Shown here: positions 25,871 to 38,366 of the stretch, in pieces | How the letters are laid out: each line of letters starts with the position of its first letter | How positions within the stretch are numbered: position 1 is the stretch's first letter | DNA from: Euwallacea fornicatus | Lineage: Eukaryota; Arthropoda; Insecta; Coleoptera; Curculionidae | Length of the DNA stretch: 64,000 bases | Direction of reading: 5' to 3' | Assembly (NCBI RefSeq): GCF_040115645.1 | Contig: NW_027096035.1 | Span: 186,001-250,000 of the forward strand | Made by a program: the position numbers and the translations under genes | The notes under the pieces: model-generated | What the model was told of the DNA's origin: nothing | Seen by the model: the letters and a program-made list of their open reading frames with translations, nothing else | The model's database searches: none

Positions 25871-28800
25871 TTATCGAGCTTCAAAATTTGAAAAGTCACA
25901 AAAGTTGTGTGTTTGAGCACTTAAAGTACTATTTTTCTTGGAAATTCGACAAGATGCAATCATGATGTGTTGTGACATCTTAAAGATCTCGTGGAGCTGA
26001 TTAATTTGACACTTTGTTTAAGAAATTTGGTCCACAATTCCCGAAGTTATCGAGCTTCAAAATTTGAAAAGTCACAAAAGTTATGTGTTTGAGCACTTAA
26101 AGTACTGTTTTTCTTGGAAATCCAACAAGATGCAATCATGATGTGTTGTGACATCTTAAAGATCTCGTGGAGCTGATTAATTTGACACTTTGTTTAACAA
26201 ATTTGGTCGACAATTCCCGAAGTTATCGAGTTTCAAAGTTTGAAAAGTCACAAAAGTTGTGTGTTTGAGCACTTAAAGTACTATTTTTCATGGAAATTCA
26301 ACAAGATGCTATCATGATGTGTTGTGACATCTTGAAGATCTCGTCGAGCTGATTAATTTGACACTTTGTTTAACAATCTTGGTCGACAATTCCCGAAGTT
26401 ATCGAGCTTCAAAATTTGAAAAGACACAAAAGTTGTGTGTTTGAGCACTTAAAGTACTATTTTTCATGGAAATTCAACAAGATGCTATCATGATGTGTTG
26501 TGACATCTTGAAGATCTCGTCGAGCTGATTAATTTGACACTTTGTTTAACAATCTTGGTCGACAATTCCCGAAGTTATCGAGCTTCAAAATTTGAAAAGA
26601 CACAAAAGTTGTGTGTTTGAGCACTTAAAGTACTATTTTTCATGGAAATTCAACAAGATGCTATCATGATGTGTTGTGACATCTTGAAGATCTCGTCGAG
26701 CTGATTAATTTGACACTTTGTTTAACAATCTTGGTCGACAATTCCCGAAGTTATCGAGCTTCAAAATTTGAAAAGACACAAAAGTTGTGTGTTTGAGCAC
26801 TTAAAGTACTATTTTTCATGGAAATTCAACAAGATGCTATCATGATGTGTTGTGACATCTTGAAGATCTCGTCGAACTGATTAATTTGACACTTTGTTTA
26901 ACAATCTTGGTCGACAATTCCCGAAGTTATCGAGCTTCAAAATTTGAAAAGTCACAAAAGTTGTGTGTTTGAGCAATTAAAGTACAGTTTTTCTTGGAAA
27001 TCCAACAAGATGCAATCATGATGTGTTGTGACATCTTAAAGATCTCGTCGAGCTGATTAATTTGACACTTTGTTTAAGAAATTTGGTCCACAATTCCCGA
27101 AGTTATCGAGCTTCAAAATTTGAAAAGTCACAAAAGTTATGTGTTTGAGCACTTAAAGTACTGTTTTTCTTGGAAATCCAACAAGATGCAATCATGATGT
27201 GTTGTGACATCTTAAAGATCTCGTGGAGCTGATTAATTTGACACTTTGTTTAACAATCTTGGTCGACAATTCCCGAAGTTATCGAGCTTCAAAATTTGAA
27301 AAGACACAAAAGTTGTGTGTTTGAGCACTTAAAGTACTATTTTTCATGGAAATTCAACAAGATGCTATCATGATGTGTTGTGACATCTTGAAGATCTCGT
27401 CGAGCTGATTAATTTGACACTTTGTTTAACAATCTTGGTCGACAATTCCCGAAGTTATCGAGCTTCAAAATTTGAAAAGACACAAAAGTTGTGTGTTTGA
27501 GCACTTAAAGTACTATTTTTCATGGAAATTCAACAAGATGCTATCATGATGTGTTGTGACATCTTGAAGATCTCGTCGAGCTGATTAATTTGACACTTTG
27601 TTTAACAATCTTGGTCGACAATTCCCGAAGTTATCGAGCTTCAAAATTTGAAAAGACACAAAAGTTGTGTGTTTGAGCACTTAAAGTACTATTTTTCATG
27701 GAAATTCAACAAGATGCTATCATGATGTGTTGTGACATCTTGAAGATCTCGTCGAGCTGATTAATTTGACACTTTGTTTAACAATCTTGGTCGACAATTC
27801 CCGAAGTTATCGAGCTTCAAAATTTGAAAAGACACAAAAGTTGTGTGTTTGAGCACTTAAAGTACTATTTTTCATGGAAATTCAACAAGATGCTATCATG
27901 ATGTGTTGTGACATCTTGAAGATCTCGTCGAGCTGATTAATTTGACACTTTGTTTAACAATCTTGGTCGACAATTCCCGAAGTTATCGAGCTTCAAAATT
28001 TGAAAAGTCACAAAAGTTGTGTGTTTGAGCAATTAAAGTACTGTTTTTCTTGGAAATCCAACAAGATGCAATCATGATGTGTTGTGACATCTTAAAGATC
28101 TCGTGGAGCTGATTAATTTGACACTTTGTTTAAGAAATTTGGTCCACAATTCCCGAAGTTATCGAGCTTCAAAATTTGAAAAGTCACAAAAGTTATGTGT
28201 TTTAGCACTTAAAGTACTGTTTTTCTTGGAAATCCAACAAGATGCAATCATGATGTGTTGTGACATCTTAAAGATCTCGTGGAGCTGATTAATGTGACAC
28301 TTTGTTTAAGAAATTTGGTCCACAATTCCCGAAGTTATCGAGCTTCAAAATTTGAAAAGTCACAAAAGTTGTGTGTTTGAGCACTTAAAGTACTATTTTT
28401 CTTGGAAATTCGACAAGATGCAATCATGATGTGTTGTGAAATCTTAAAGATCTCGTCGAGCTGATTAATTTGACACTTTGTTTAAGAAATTTGGTCCACA
28501 ATTCCCGAAGTTATCGAGCTTCAAAGTTTGAAAAGTCACAAAAGTTGTGTGTTTGAGCACTTAAAGTACTATTTTTCTTGGAAATTCGACAAGATGCAAT
28601 CATGATGTGTTGTGACATCTTAAAGATCTCGTCGAGCTGATTAATTTGACACTTTGTTTAAGAAATTTGGTCGACAATTCCCGAAGTTATCGAGCTTCAA
28701 AATTTGAAAAGTCACAAAAGTTGTGTGTTTGAGCAATTAAAGTACTATTTTTCTTGGAAATGCAACAAGATGCAATCATGATGTGTTGTGACATCTTAAA

Positions 28801-29742
28801 GATCTCGTGGAGCTGATTAATTTGACACTTTGTTTAACAAATTTGGTCCTCATTTGCCGAAGTTATCGAGCTTCACAATTTGAAAAGTCACAAAAGTTGT
28901 ATGTTTGAGCACTTAAAGTACTATTTTTCTTGGAAATTCGACAAGATGCAATCATGATGTGTTGTGACATCTTAAAGATCTCGTGGAGCTGATTAATTTG
29001 ACACTTTGTTTAACAAATTTGGTCCTCATTTGCCGAAGTTATCGAGCTTCAAAATTTGAAAAGTCACAAAAGTTATGTGTTTGAGCACTTAAAGTACTGT
29101 TTTTCTTGGAAATCCAACAAGATGCAATCATGATGTGTTGTGACATCTTAAAGATCTCGTGGAGCTGATTAATTTGACACTTTGTTTAAGAAATTTGGTC
29201 CACAATTCCCGAAGTTATCGAGCTTCAAAATTTGAAAAGTCACAAAAGTTGTGTGTTTGAGCAATTAAAGTACCATTTTTCTTGGAAATTCGACAAGATG
29301 CAATCATGATGTGTTGTGAAATCTTAAAGATCTCGTGGAGCTGATTAATTTGACACTTTGTTTAACAAATTTGGTCCTCATTTGCCGAAGTTATCGAGCT
29401 TCAAAATTTGAAAAGTCACAAAAGTTGTGTGTTTGAGCACTTAAAGTACTATTTTTCTTGGAAATTCGACAAGATGCAATCATGATGTGTTGTGACATCT
29501 TAAAGATCTCGTGGAGCTGATTAATTTGACACTTTGTTTAAGAAATTTGGTCCACAATTCCCGAAGTTATCGAGCTTCAAAATTTGAAAAGTCACAAAAG
29601 TTATGTGTTTGAGCACTTAAAGTACTGTTTTTCTTGGAAATCCAACAAGATGCAATCATGATGTGTTGTGACATCTTAAAGATCTCGTGGAGCTGATTAA
29701 TTTGACACTTTGTTTAACAAATTTGGTCCTCATTTGCCGAAG
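25871..29742. repeat. 22-monomer (3872-bp) block, copy 1 of the 5.8-kb-spaced duplication
   Basis: Order E C A'(gtttcaaag) A A A B C A A A A B C E E J E C K E C. The same series returns 5808 bp (33 monomers) downstream at 31679-35550. Shared rare markers are gtcgaactga (26871 and 32679), tacagttttt (26980 and 32790 regions), cttcacaat (28871 and 34679) and taccattttt (29271 and 35079), all 5808 bp apart. The monomer at 28159 has ttttagc, a private change that also removes an in-frame stop. Confidence 0.86.
27279..29038. repeat. Ten-monomer block, copy 2 (A A A A B C E E J E)
   Basis: Second copy of 24111-25870, nested inside the 22-monomer block. The ninth monomer differs: J (gcaatta, tgcaac) at 28687 replaces the gtttcaaag monomer at 25519. 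A whole-monomer replacement without a phase change suggests conversion or paired unequal exchanges. Confidence 0.82.
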
Positions 29743-31150
29743 TTATCGAGCTTCAAAATTTGAAAAGTCACAAAAGTTATGTGTTTGAGCACTTAAAGTA
29801 CTGTTTTTCTTGGAAATCCAACAAGATGCAATCATGATGTGTTGTGACATCTTAAAGATCTCGTGGAGCTGATTAATTTGACACTTTGTTTAAGAAATTT
29901 GGTCCACAATTCCCGAAGTTATCGAGCTTCAAAATTTGAAAAGTCACAAAAGTTGTGTGTTTGAGCACTTAAAGTACTATTTTTCATGGAAATTCCACAA
30001 GATGCTATCATGATGTGTTGTGACATCTTGAAGATCTCGTCGAGCTGATTAATTTGACACTTTGTTTAACAAATTTGGTCCTCATTTGCCGAAGTTATCG
30101 AGCTTCAAAGTTTGAAAAGTCACAAAAGTTATGTGTTCGAGCACTTAAAGTACTGTTTTTCATGGAAATCCAACAAGATGCAATCATGATGTGTTGTGAC
30201 ATCTTAAAGATCTCGTGGAGCTGATTAATTTGACACTTTGTTTAAGAAATTTGGTCCACAATTCCCGAAGTTATCGAGCTTCAAAATTTGAAAAGTCACA
30301 AAAGTTGTGTGTTTGAGCAATTAAAGTACCATTTTTCTTGGAAATTCGACAAGATGCAATCATGATGTGTTGTGAAATCTTAAAGATCTCGTGGAGCTGA
30401 TTAATTTGACACTTTGTTTAACAAATTTGGTCCTCATTTGCCGAAGTTATCGAGCTTCAAAATTTGAAAAGTCACAAAAGTTGTGTGTTTGAGCACTTAA
30501 AGTACTATTTTTCTTGGAAATTCGACAAGATGCAATCATGATGTGTTGTGACATCTTAAAGATCTCGTGGAGCTGATTAATTTGACACTTTGTTTAAGAA
30601 ATTTGGTCCACAATTCCCGAAGTTATCGAGCTTCAAAATTTGAAAAGTCACAAAAGTTATGTGTTTGAGCACTTAAAGTACTGTTTTTCTTGGAAATCCA
30701 ACAAGATGCAATCATGATGTGTTGTGACATCTTAAAGATCTCGTGGAGCTGATTAATTTGACACTTTGTTTAACAATCTTGGTCGACAATTCCCGAAGTT
30801 ATCGAGCTTCAAAATTTGAAAAGACACAAAAGTTGTGTGTTTGAGCACTTAAAGTACTATTTTTCATGGAAATTCAACAAGATGCTATCATGATGTGTTG
30901 TGACATCTTGAAGATCTCGTCGAGCTGATTAATTTGACACTTTGTTTAACAATCTTGGTCGACAATTCCCGAAGTTATCGAGCTTCAAAATTTGAAAAGA
31001 CACAAAAGTTGTGTGTTTGAGCACTTAAAGTACTATTTTTCATGGAAATTCAACAAGATGCTATCATGATGTGTTGTGACATCTTGAAGAACTCGTCGAG
31101 CTGATTAATTTGACACTTTGTTTAACAATCTTGGTCGACAATTCCCGAAG
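29743..31150. repeat. C monomer plus 7-monomer (1232-bp) unit, copy 1
   Basis: After a C monomer (29743) comes A'' L K E C A A (29919-31150). A'' has aattccac at 29991, repeated at 31223, 1232 bp on. L (30095) combines cttcaaagt, gttatg, ttcgagc and catgg. The monomer at 30975 has gaagaactcg, which destroys its BglII-type site. Confidence 0.83.
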
Positions 31151-32030
31151 TTATCGAGCTTCAAAATTTGAAAAGACACAAAAGTTGTGTGTTTGAGCAC
31201 TTAAAGTACTATTTTTCATGGAAATTCCACAAGATGCTATCATGATGTGTTGTGACATCTTGAAGATCTCGTCGAGCTGATTAATTTGACACTTTGTTTA
31301 ACAAATTTGGTCCTCATTTGCCGAAGTTATCGAGCTTCAAAGTTTGAAAAGTCACAAAAGTTATGTGTTCGAGCACTTAAAGTACTGTTTTTCATGGAAA
31401 TCCAACAAGATGCAATCATGATGTGTTGTGACATCTTAAAGATCTCGTGGAGCTGATTAATTTGACACTTTGTTTAAGAAATTTGGTCCACAATTCCCGA
31501 AGTTATCGAGCTTCAAAATTTGAAAAGTCACAAAAGTTGTGTGTTTGAGCAATTAAAGTACCATTTTTCTTGGAAATTCGACAAGATGCAATCATGATGT
31601 GTTGTGAAATCTTAAAGATCTCGTGGAGCTGATTAATTTGACACTTTGTTTAACAAATTTGGTCCTCATTTGCCGAAGTTATCGAGCTTCAAAATTTGAA
31701 AAGTCACAAAAGTTGTGTGTTTGAGCACTTAAAGTACTATTTTTCTTGGAAATTCGACAAGATGCAATCATGATGTGTTGTGACATCTTAAAGATCTCGT
31801 GGAGCTGATTAATTTGACACTTTGTTTAAGAAATTTGGTCCACAATTCCCGAAGTTATCGAGCTTCAAAATTTGAAAAGTCACAAAAGTTATGTGTTTGA
31901 GCACTTAAAGTACTGTTTTTCTTGGAAATCCAACAAGATGCAATTATGATGTGTTGTGACATCTTAAAGATCTCGTGGAGCTGATTAATTTGACACTTTG
32001 TTTAACAAATTTGGTCGACAATTCCCGAAG
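31151..32030. repeat. 7-monomer unit, copy 2 (five monomers)
   Basis: A'' L K E C repeats the start of 29919-31150. Its A'' carries gacac, whereas the first copy has gtcac, so the left edge has been exchanged with an A monomer. A private caattatga lies near 31945. The last two monomers also open the second copy of the 22-monomer block. Confidence 0.82.
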
Positions 32031-35000
32031 TTATCGAGTTTCAAAGTTTGAAAAGTCACAAAAGTTGTGTGTTTGAGCACTTAAAGTACTATTTTTCATG
32101 GAAATTCAACAAGATGCTATCATGATGTGTTGTGACATCTTGAAGATCTCGTCGAGCTGATTAATTTGACACTTTGTTTAACAATCTTGGTCGACAATTC
32201 CCGAAGTTATCGAGCTTCAAAATTTGAAAAGACACAAAAGTTGTGTGTTTGAGCACTTAAAGTACTATTTTTCATGGAAATTCAACAAGATGCTATCATG
32301 ATGTGTTGTGACATCTTGAAGATCTCGTCGAGCTGATTAATTTGACACTTTGTTTAACAATCTTGGTCGACAATTCCCGAAGTTATCGAGCTTCAAAATT
32401 TGAAAAGACACAAAAGTTGTGTGTTTGAGCACTTAAAGTACTATTTTTCATGGAAATTCAACAAGATGCTATCATGATGTGTTGTGACATCTTGAAGATC
32501 TCGTCGAGCTGATTAATTTGACACTTTGTTTAACAATCTTGGTCGACAATTCCCGAAGTTATCGAGCTTCAAAATTTGAAAAGACACAAAAGTTGTGTGT
32601 TTGAGCACTTAAAGTACTATTTTTCATGGAAATTCAACAAGATGCTATCATGATGTGTTGTGACATCTTGAAGATCTCGTCGAACTGATTAATTTGACAC
32701 TTTGTTTAACAATCTTGGTCGACAATTCCCGAAGTTATCGAGCTTCAAAATTTGAAAAGTCACAAAAGTTGTGTGTTTGAGCAATTAAAGTACAGTTTTT
32801 CTTGGAAATCCAACAAGATGCAATCATGATGTGTTGTGACATCTTAAAGATCTCGTGGAGCTGATTAATTTGACACTTTGTTTAAGAAATTTGGTCCACA
32901 ATTCCCGAAGTTATCGAGCTTCAAAATTTGAAAAGTCACAAAAGTTATGTGTTTGAGCACTTAAAGTACTGTTTTTCTTGGAAATCCAACAAGATGCAAT
33001 CATGATGTGTTGTGACATCTTAAAGATCTCGTGGAGCTGATTAATTTGACACTTTGTTTAACAATCTTGGTCGACAATTCCCGAAGTTATCGAGCTTCAA
33101 AATTTGAAAAGACACAAAAGTTGTGTGTTTGAGCACTTAAAGTACTATTTTTCATGGAAATTCAACAAGATGCTATCATGATGTGTTGTGACATCTTGAA
33201 GATCTCGTCGAGCTGATTAATTTGACACTTTGTTTAACAATCTTGGTCGACAATTCCCGAAGTTATCGAGCTTCAAAATTTGAAAAGACACAAAAGTTGT
33301 GTGTTTGAGCACTTAAAGTACTATTTTTCATGGAAATTCAACAAGATGCTATCATGATGTGTTGTGACATCTTGAAGATCTCGTCGAGCTGATTAATTTG
33401 ACACTTTGTTTAACAATCTTGGTCGACAATTCCCGAAGTTATCGAGCTTCAAAATTTGAAAAGACACAAAAGTTGTGTGTTTGAGCACTTAAAGTACTAT
33501 TTTTCATGGAAATTCAACAAGATGCTATCATGATGTGTTGTGACATCTTGAAGATCTCGTCGAGCTGATTAATTTGACACTTTGTTTAACAATCTTGGTC
33601 GACAATTCCCGAAGTTATCGAGCTTCAAAATTTGAAAAGACACAAAAGTTGTGTGTTTGAGCACTTAAAGTACTATTTTTCATGGAAATTCAACAAGATG
33701 CTATCATGATGTGTTGTGACATCTTGAAGATCTCGTCGAGCTGATTAATTTGACACTTTGTTTAACAATCTTGGTCGACAATTCCCGAAGTTATCGAGCT
33801 TCAAAATTTGAAAAGTCACAAAAGTTGTGTGTTTGAGCAATTAAAGTACTGTTTTTCTTGGAAATCCAACAAGATGCAATCATGATGTGTTGTGACATCT
33901 TAAAGATCTCGTGGAGCTGATTAATTTGACACTTTGTTTAAGAAATTTGGTCCACAATTCCCGAAGTTATCGAGCTTCAAAATTTGAAAAGTCACAAAAG
34001 TTATGTGTTTGAGCACTTAAAGTACTGTTTTTCTTGGAAATCCAACAAGATGCAATCATGATGTGTTGTGAAATCTTAAAGATCTCGTCGAGCTGATTAA
34101 TTTGACACTTTGTTTAAGAAATTTGGTCCACAATTCCCGAAGTTATCGAGCTTCAAAGTTTGAAAAGTCACAAAAGTTGTGTGTTTGAGCACTTAAAGTA
34201 CTATTTTTCTTGGAAATTCGACAAGATGCAATCATGATGTGTTGTGACATCTTAAAGATCTCGTCGAGCTGATTAATTTGACACTTTGTTTAAGAAATTT
34301 GGTCGACAATTCCCGAAGTTATCGAGTTTCAAAGTTTGAAAAGTCACAAAAGTTGTGTGTTTGAGCACTTAAAGTACTATTTTTCTTGGAAATTCGACAA
34401 GATGCAATCATGATGTGTTGTGACATCTTAAAGATCTCGTCGAGCTGATTAATTTGACACTTTGTTTAAGAAATTTGGTCGACAATTCCCGAAGTTATCG
34501 AGCTTCAAAATTTGAAAAGTCACAAAAGTTGTGTGTTTGAGCAATTAAAGTACTATTTTTCTTGGAAATGCAACAAGATGCAATCATGATGTGTTGTGAC
34601 ATCTTAAAGATCTCGTGGAGCTGATTAATTTGACACTTTGTTTAACAAATTTGGTCCTCATTTGCCGAAGTTATCGAGCTTCACAATTTGAAAAGTCACA
34701 AAAGTTGTATGTTTGAGCACTTAAAGTACTATTTTTCTTGGAAATTCGACAAGATGCAATCATGATGTGTTGTGACATCTTAAAGATCTCGTGGAGCTGA
34801 TTAATTTGACACTTTGTTTAACAAATTTGGTCCTCATTTGCCGAAGTTATCGAGCTTCAAAATTTGAAAAGTCACAAAAGTTATGTGTTTGAGCACTTAA
34901 AGTACTGTTTTTCTTGGAAATCCAACAAGATGCAATCATGATGTGTTGTGACATCTTAAAGATCTCGTGGAGCTGATTAATTTGACACTTTGTTTAAGAA

Positions 35001-35550
35001 ATTTGGTCCACAATTCCCGAAGTTATCGAGCTTCAAAATTTGAAAAGTCACAAAAGTTGTGTGTTTGAGCAATTAAAGTACCATTTTTCTTGGAAATTCG
35101 ACAAGATGCAATCATGATGTGTTGTGAAATCTTAAAGATCTCGTGGAGCTGATTAATTTGACACTTTGTTTAACAAATTTGGTCCTCATTTGCCGAAGTT
35201 ATCGAGCTTCAAAATTTGAAAAGTCACAAAAGTTGTGTGTTTGAGCACTTAAAGTACTATTTTTCTTGGAAATTCGACAAGATGCAATCATGATGTGTTG
35301 TGACATCTTAAAGATCTCGTGGAGCTGATTAATTTGACACTTTGTTTAAGAAATTTGGTCCACAATTCCCGAAGTTATCGAGCTTCAAAATTTGAAAAGT
35401 CACAAAAGTTATGTGTTTGAGCACTTAAAGTACTGTTTTTCTTGGAAATCCAACAAGATGCAATCATGATGTGTTGTGACATCTTAAAGATCTCGTGGAG
35501 CTGATTAATTTGACACTTTGTTTAACAAATTTGGTCGACAATTCCCGAAG
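31679..35550. repeat. 22-monomer block, copy 2
   Basis: Follows 25871-29742 with two compensating differences. At 33967 a C front (gttatg, ctgttttt, tccaac) is fused to an E back (gaaatc, gtcgag), so one monomer is lost. At 34319 an extra gtttcaaag monomer is present. Together they restore the 5808-bp offset for the rest of the block. The rare gtcgaactga and tacagttttt changes are kept. Confidence 0.85.
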
Positions 35551-38366
35551 TTATCGAGTTTCAAAGTTTGAAAAGTCACAAAAGTTGTGTGTTTGAGCAC
35601 TTAAAGTACTATTTTTCTTGGAAATTCAACAAGATGCAATCATGATGTGTTGTGAAATCTTAAAGATCTCGTCGAGCTGATTAATTTGACACTTTGTTTA
35701 AGAAATTTGGTCCACAATTCCCGAAGTTATCGAGCTTCAAAATTTGAAAAGTCACAAAAGTTATGTGTTTGAGCACTTAAAGTACTATTTTTCTTGGAAA
35801 TGCAACAAGATGCAATCATGATGTGTTGTGACATCTTAAAGATCTCGTGGAGCTGATTAATTTGACACTTTGTTTAAGAAATTTGGTCCACAATTCCCGA
35901 AGTTATCGAGCTTCAAAATTTGAAAAGTCACAAAAGTTATGTGTTTGAGCACTTAAAGTACTATTTTTCTTGGAAATGCAACAAGATGCAATCATGATGT
36001 GTTGTGACATCTTAAAGATCTCGTGGAGCTGATTAATTTGACACTTTGTTTAACAAATTTGGTCGACAATTCCCGAAGTTATCGAGTTTCAAAGTTTGAA
36101 AAGTCACAAAAGTTGTGTGTTTGAGCACTTAAAGTACTATTTTTCTTGGAAATTCGACAAGATGCAATCATGATGTGTTGTGACATCTTAAAGATCTCGT
36201 CGAGCTGATTAATTTGACACTTTGTTTAAGAAATTTGGTCGACAATTCCCGAAGTTATCGAGCTTCAAAATTTGAAAAGTCACAAAAGTTGTGTGTTTGA
36301 GCACTTAAAGTACTATTTTTCTTGGAAATTCGACAAGATGCAATCATGATGTGTTGTGACATCTTAAAGATCTCGTGGAGCTGATTAATTTGACACTTTG
36401 TTTAACAAATTTGGTCCTCATTTGCCGAAGTTATCGAGCTTCAAAATTTGAAAAGTCACAAAAGTTGTGTGTTTGAGCACTTAAAGTACTATTTTTCATG
36501 GAAATTCAACAAGATGCTATCATGATGTGTTGTGACATCTTGAAGATCTCGTCGAGCTGATTAATTTGACACTTTGTTTAACAATCTTGGTCGACAATTC
36601 CCGAAGTTATCGAGCTTCAAAATTTGAAAAGACACAAAAGTTGTGTGTTTGAGCACTTAAAGTACTATTTTTCATGGAAATTCAACAAGATGCTATCATG
36701 ATGTGTTGTGACATCTTGAAGATCTCGTCGAGCTGATTAATTTGACACTTTGTTTAACAATCTTGGTCGACAATTCCCGAAGTTATCGAGCTTCAAAATT
36801 TGAAAAGACACAAAAGTTGTGTGTTTGAGCAATTAAAGTACTATTTTTCATGGAAATTCAACAAGATGCAATCATGATGTGTTGTGACATCTTGAAGATC
36901 TCGTCGAGCTGATTAATTTGACACTTTGTTTAACAATCTTGGTCGACAATTCCCGAAGTTATCGAGCTTCAAAGTTTGAAAACTCACAAAAGTTATGTGT
37001 TTGAGCACTTAAAGTACTGTTTTTCTTGGAAATCCAACAAGATGCAATCATGATGTGTTGTGACATCTAAAAGATCTCGTGGAGCTGATTAATTTGACAC
37101 TTTGTTTAACAAATTTGGTCCTCATTTGCCGAAGTTATCGAGCTTCAAAATTTGAAAAGTCACAAAAGTTATGTGTTTGAGCACTTAAAGTACTGTTTTT
37201 CTTGGAAATCCAACAAGATGCAATCATGATGTGTTGTGACATCTTAAAGATCTCGTGGAGCTGATTAATTTGACACTTTGTTTAAGAAATTTGGTCCACA
37301 ATTCCCGAAGTTATCGAGCTTCAAAATTTGAAAAGTCACAAAAGTTGTGTGTTTGAGCACTTAAAGTACTATTTTTCATGGAAATTCCACAAGATGCTAT
37401 CATGATGTGTTGTGACATCTTGAAGATCTCGTCGAGCTGATTAATTTGACACTTTGTTTAACAAATTTGGTCCTCATTTGCCGAAGTTATCGAGCTTCAA
37501 AGTTTGAAAAGTCACAAAAGTTATGTGTTCGAGCACTTAAAGTACTGTTTTTCATGGAAATCCAACAAAATGCAATCATGATGTGTTGTGACATCTTAAA
37601 GATCTCGTGGAGCTGATTAATTTGACACTTTGTTTAAGAAATTTGGTCCACAATTCCCGAAGTTATCGAGCTTCAAAGTTTGAAAAGTCACAAAAGTTAT
37701 GTGTTTGAGCACTTAAAGTACTGTTTTTCTTGGAAATGCAACAAGATGCAATCATGATGTGTTGTGACATCTTAAAGATCTCGTGGAGCTGATTAATTTG
37801 ACACTTTGTTTAACAAATTTGGTCCTCATTTGCCGAAGTTATCGAGCTTCACAATTTGAAAAGTCACAAAAGTTGTATGTTTGAGCACTTAAAGTACTAT
37901 TTTTCTTGGAAATTCGACAAGATGCAATCATGATGTGTTGTGACATCTTAAAGATCTCGTGGAGCTGATTAATTTGACACTTTGTTTAACAACCTTGGTC
38001 GACAATTCCCGAAGTTATCGAGTTTCAAAGTTTGAAAAGTCACAAAAGTTGTGTGTTTGAGCACTTAAAGTACTATTTTTCTTGGAAATTCAACAAGATG
38101 CAATCATGATGTGTTATGAAATCTTAAAGATCTCGTCGACCTGATTAATTTGACACTTTGTTTAAGAAATTTGGTCGACAATTCCCGAAGTTATCGAGCT
38201 TCAAAATTTGAAAAGTCACAAAAGTTGTGTGTTTGAGCAATTAAAGTACTATTTTTCTTGGAAATGCAACAAGATGCAATCATGATGTGTTGTGACATCT
38301 TAAAGATCTCGTGGAGCTGATTAATTTGACACTTTGTTTAACAAATTTGGTCCTCATTTGCCGAAG
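35551..38366. repeat. Mixed monomers without a clear HOR
   Basis: Sixteen monomers of many classes: F, D, D, X, E, A', A, a hybrid (36783: gacac and gcaatta with catgg, caatc, ttgaag), C', C, A'', L, C'-like, E, F-like and J. Several have private changes: aaaactcac near 36980, acatctaaaag near 37067, gttatgaaatc near 38115 and gtcgacctg near 38138. The C A'' L order at 37135-37662 also occurs at 29743, 48047 and 51039. The aacaacctt end near 37989 is the first of a type common after 49.6 kb. Confidence 0.8.

Noticed and set aside
28103..28288. 61-codon open frame starting MELINLTL
   Set aside because: It begins with gtg, spans slightly more than one satellite monomer and is open only because one substitution (ttttagc) removed a stop present in sister monomers. 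No codon-use, splice or promoter evidence.
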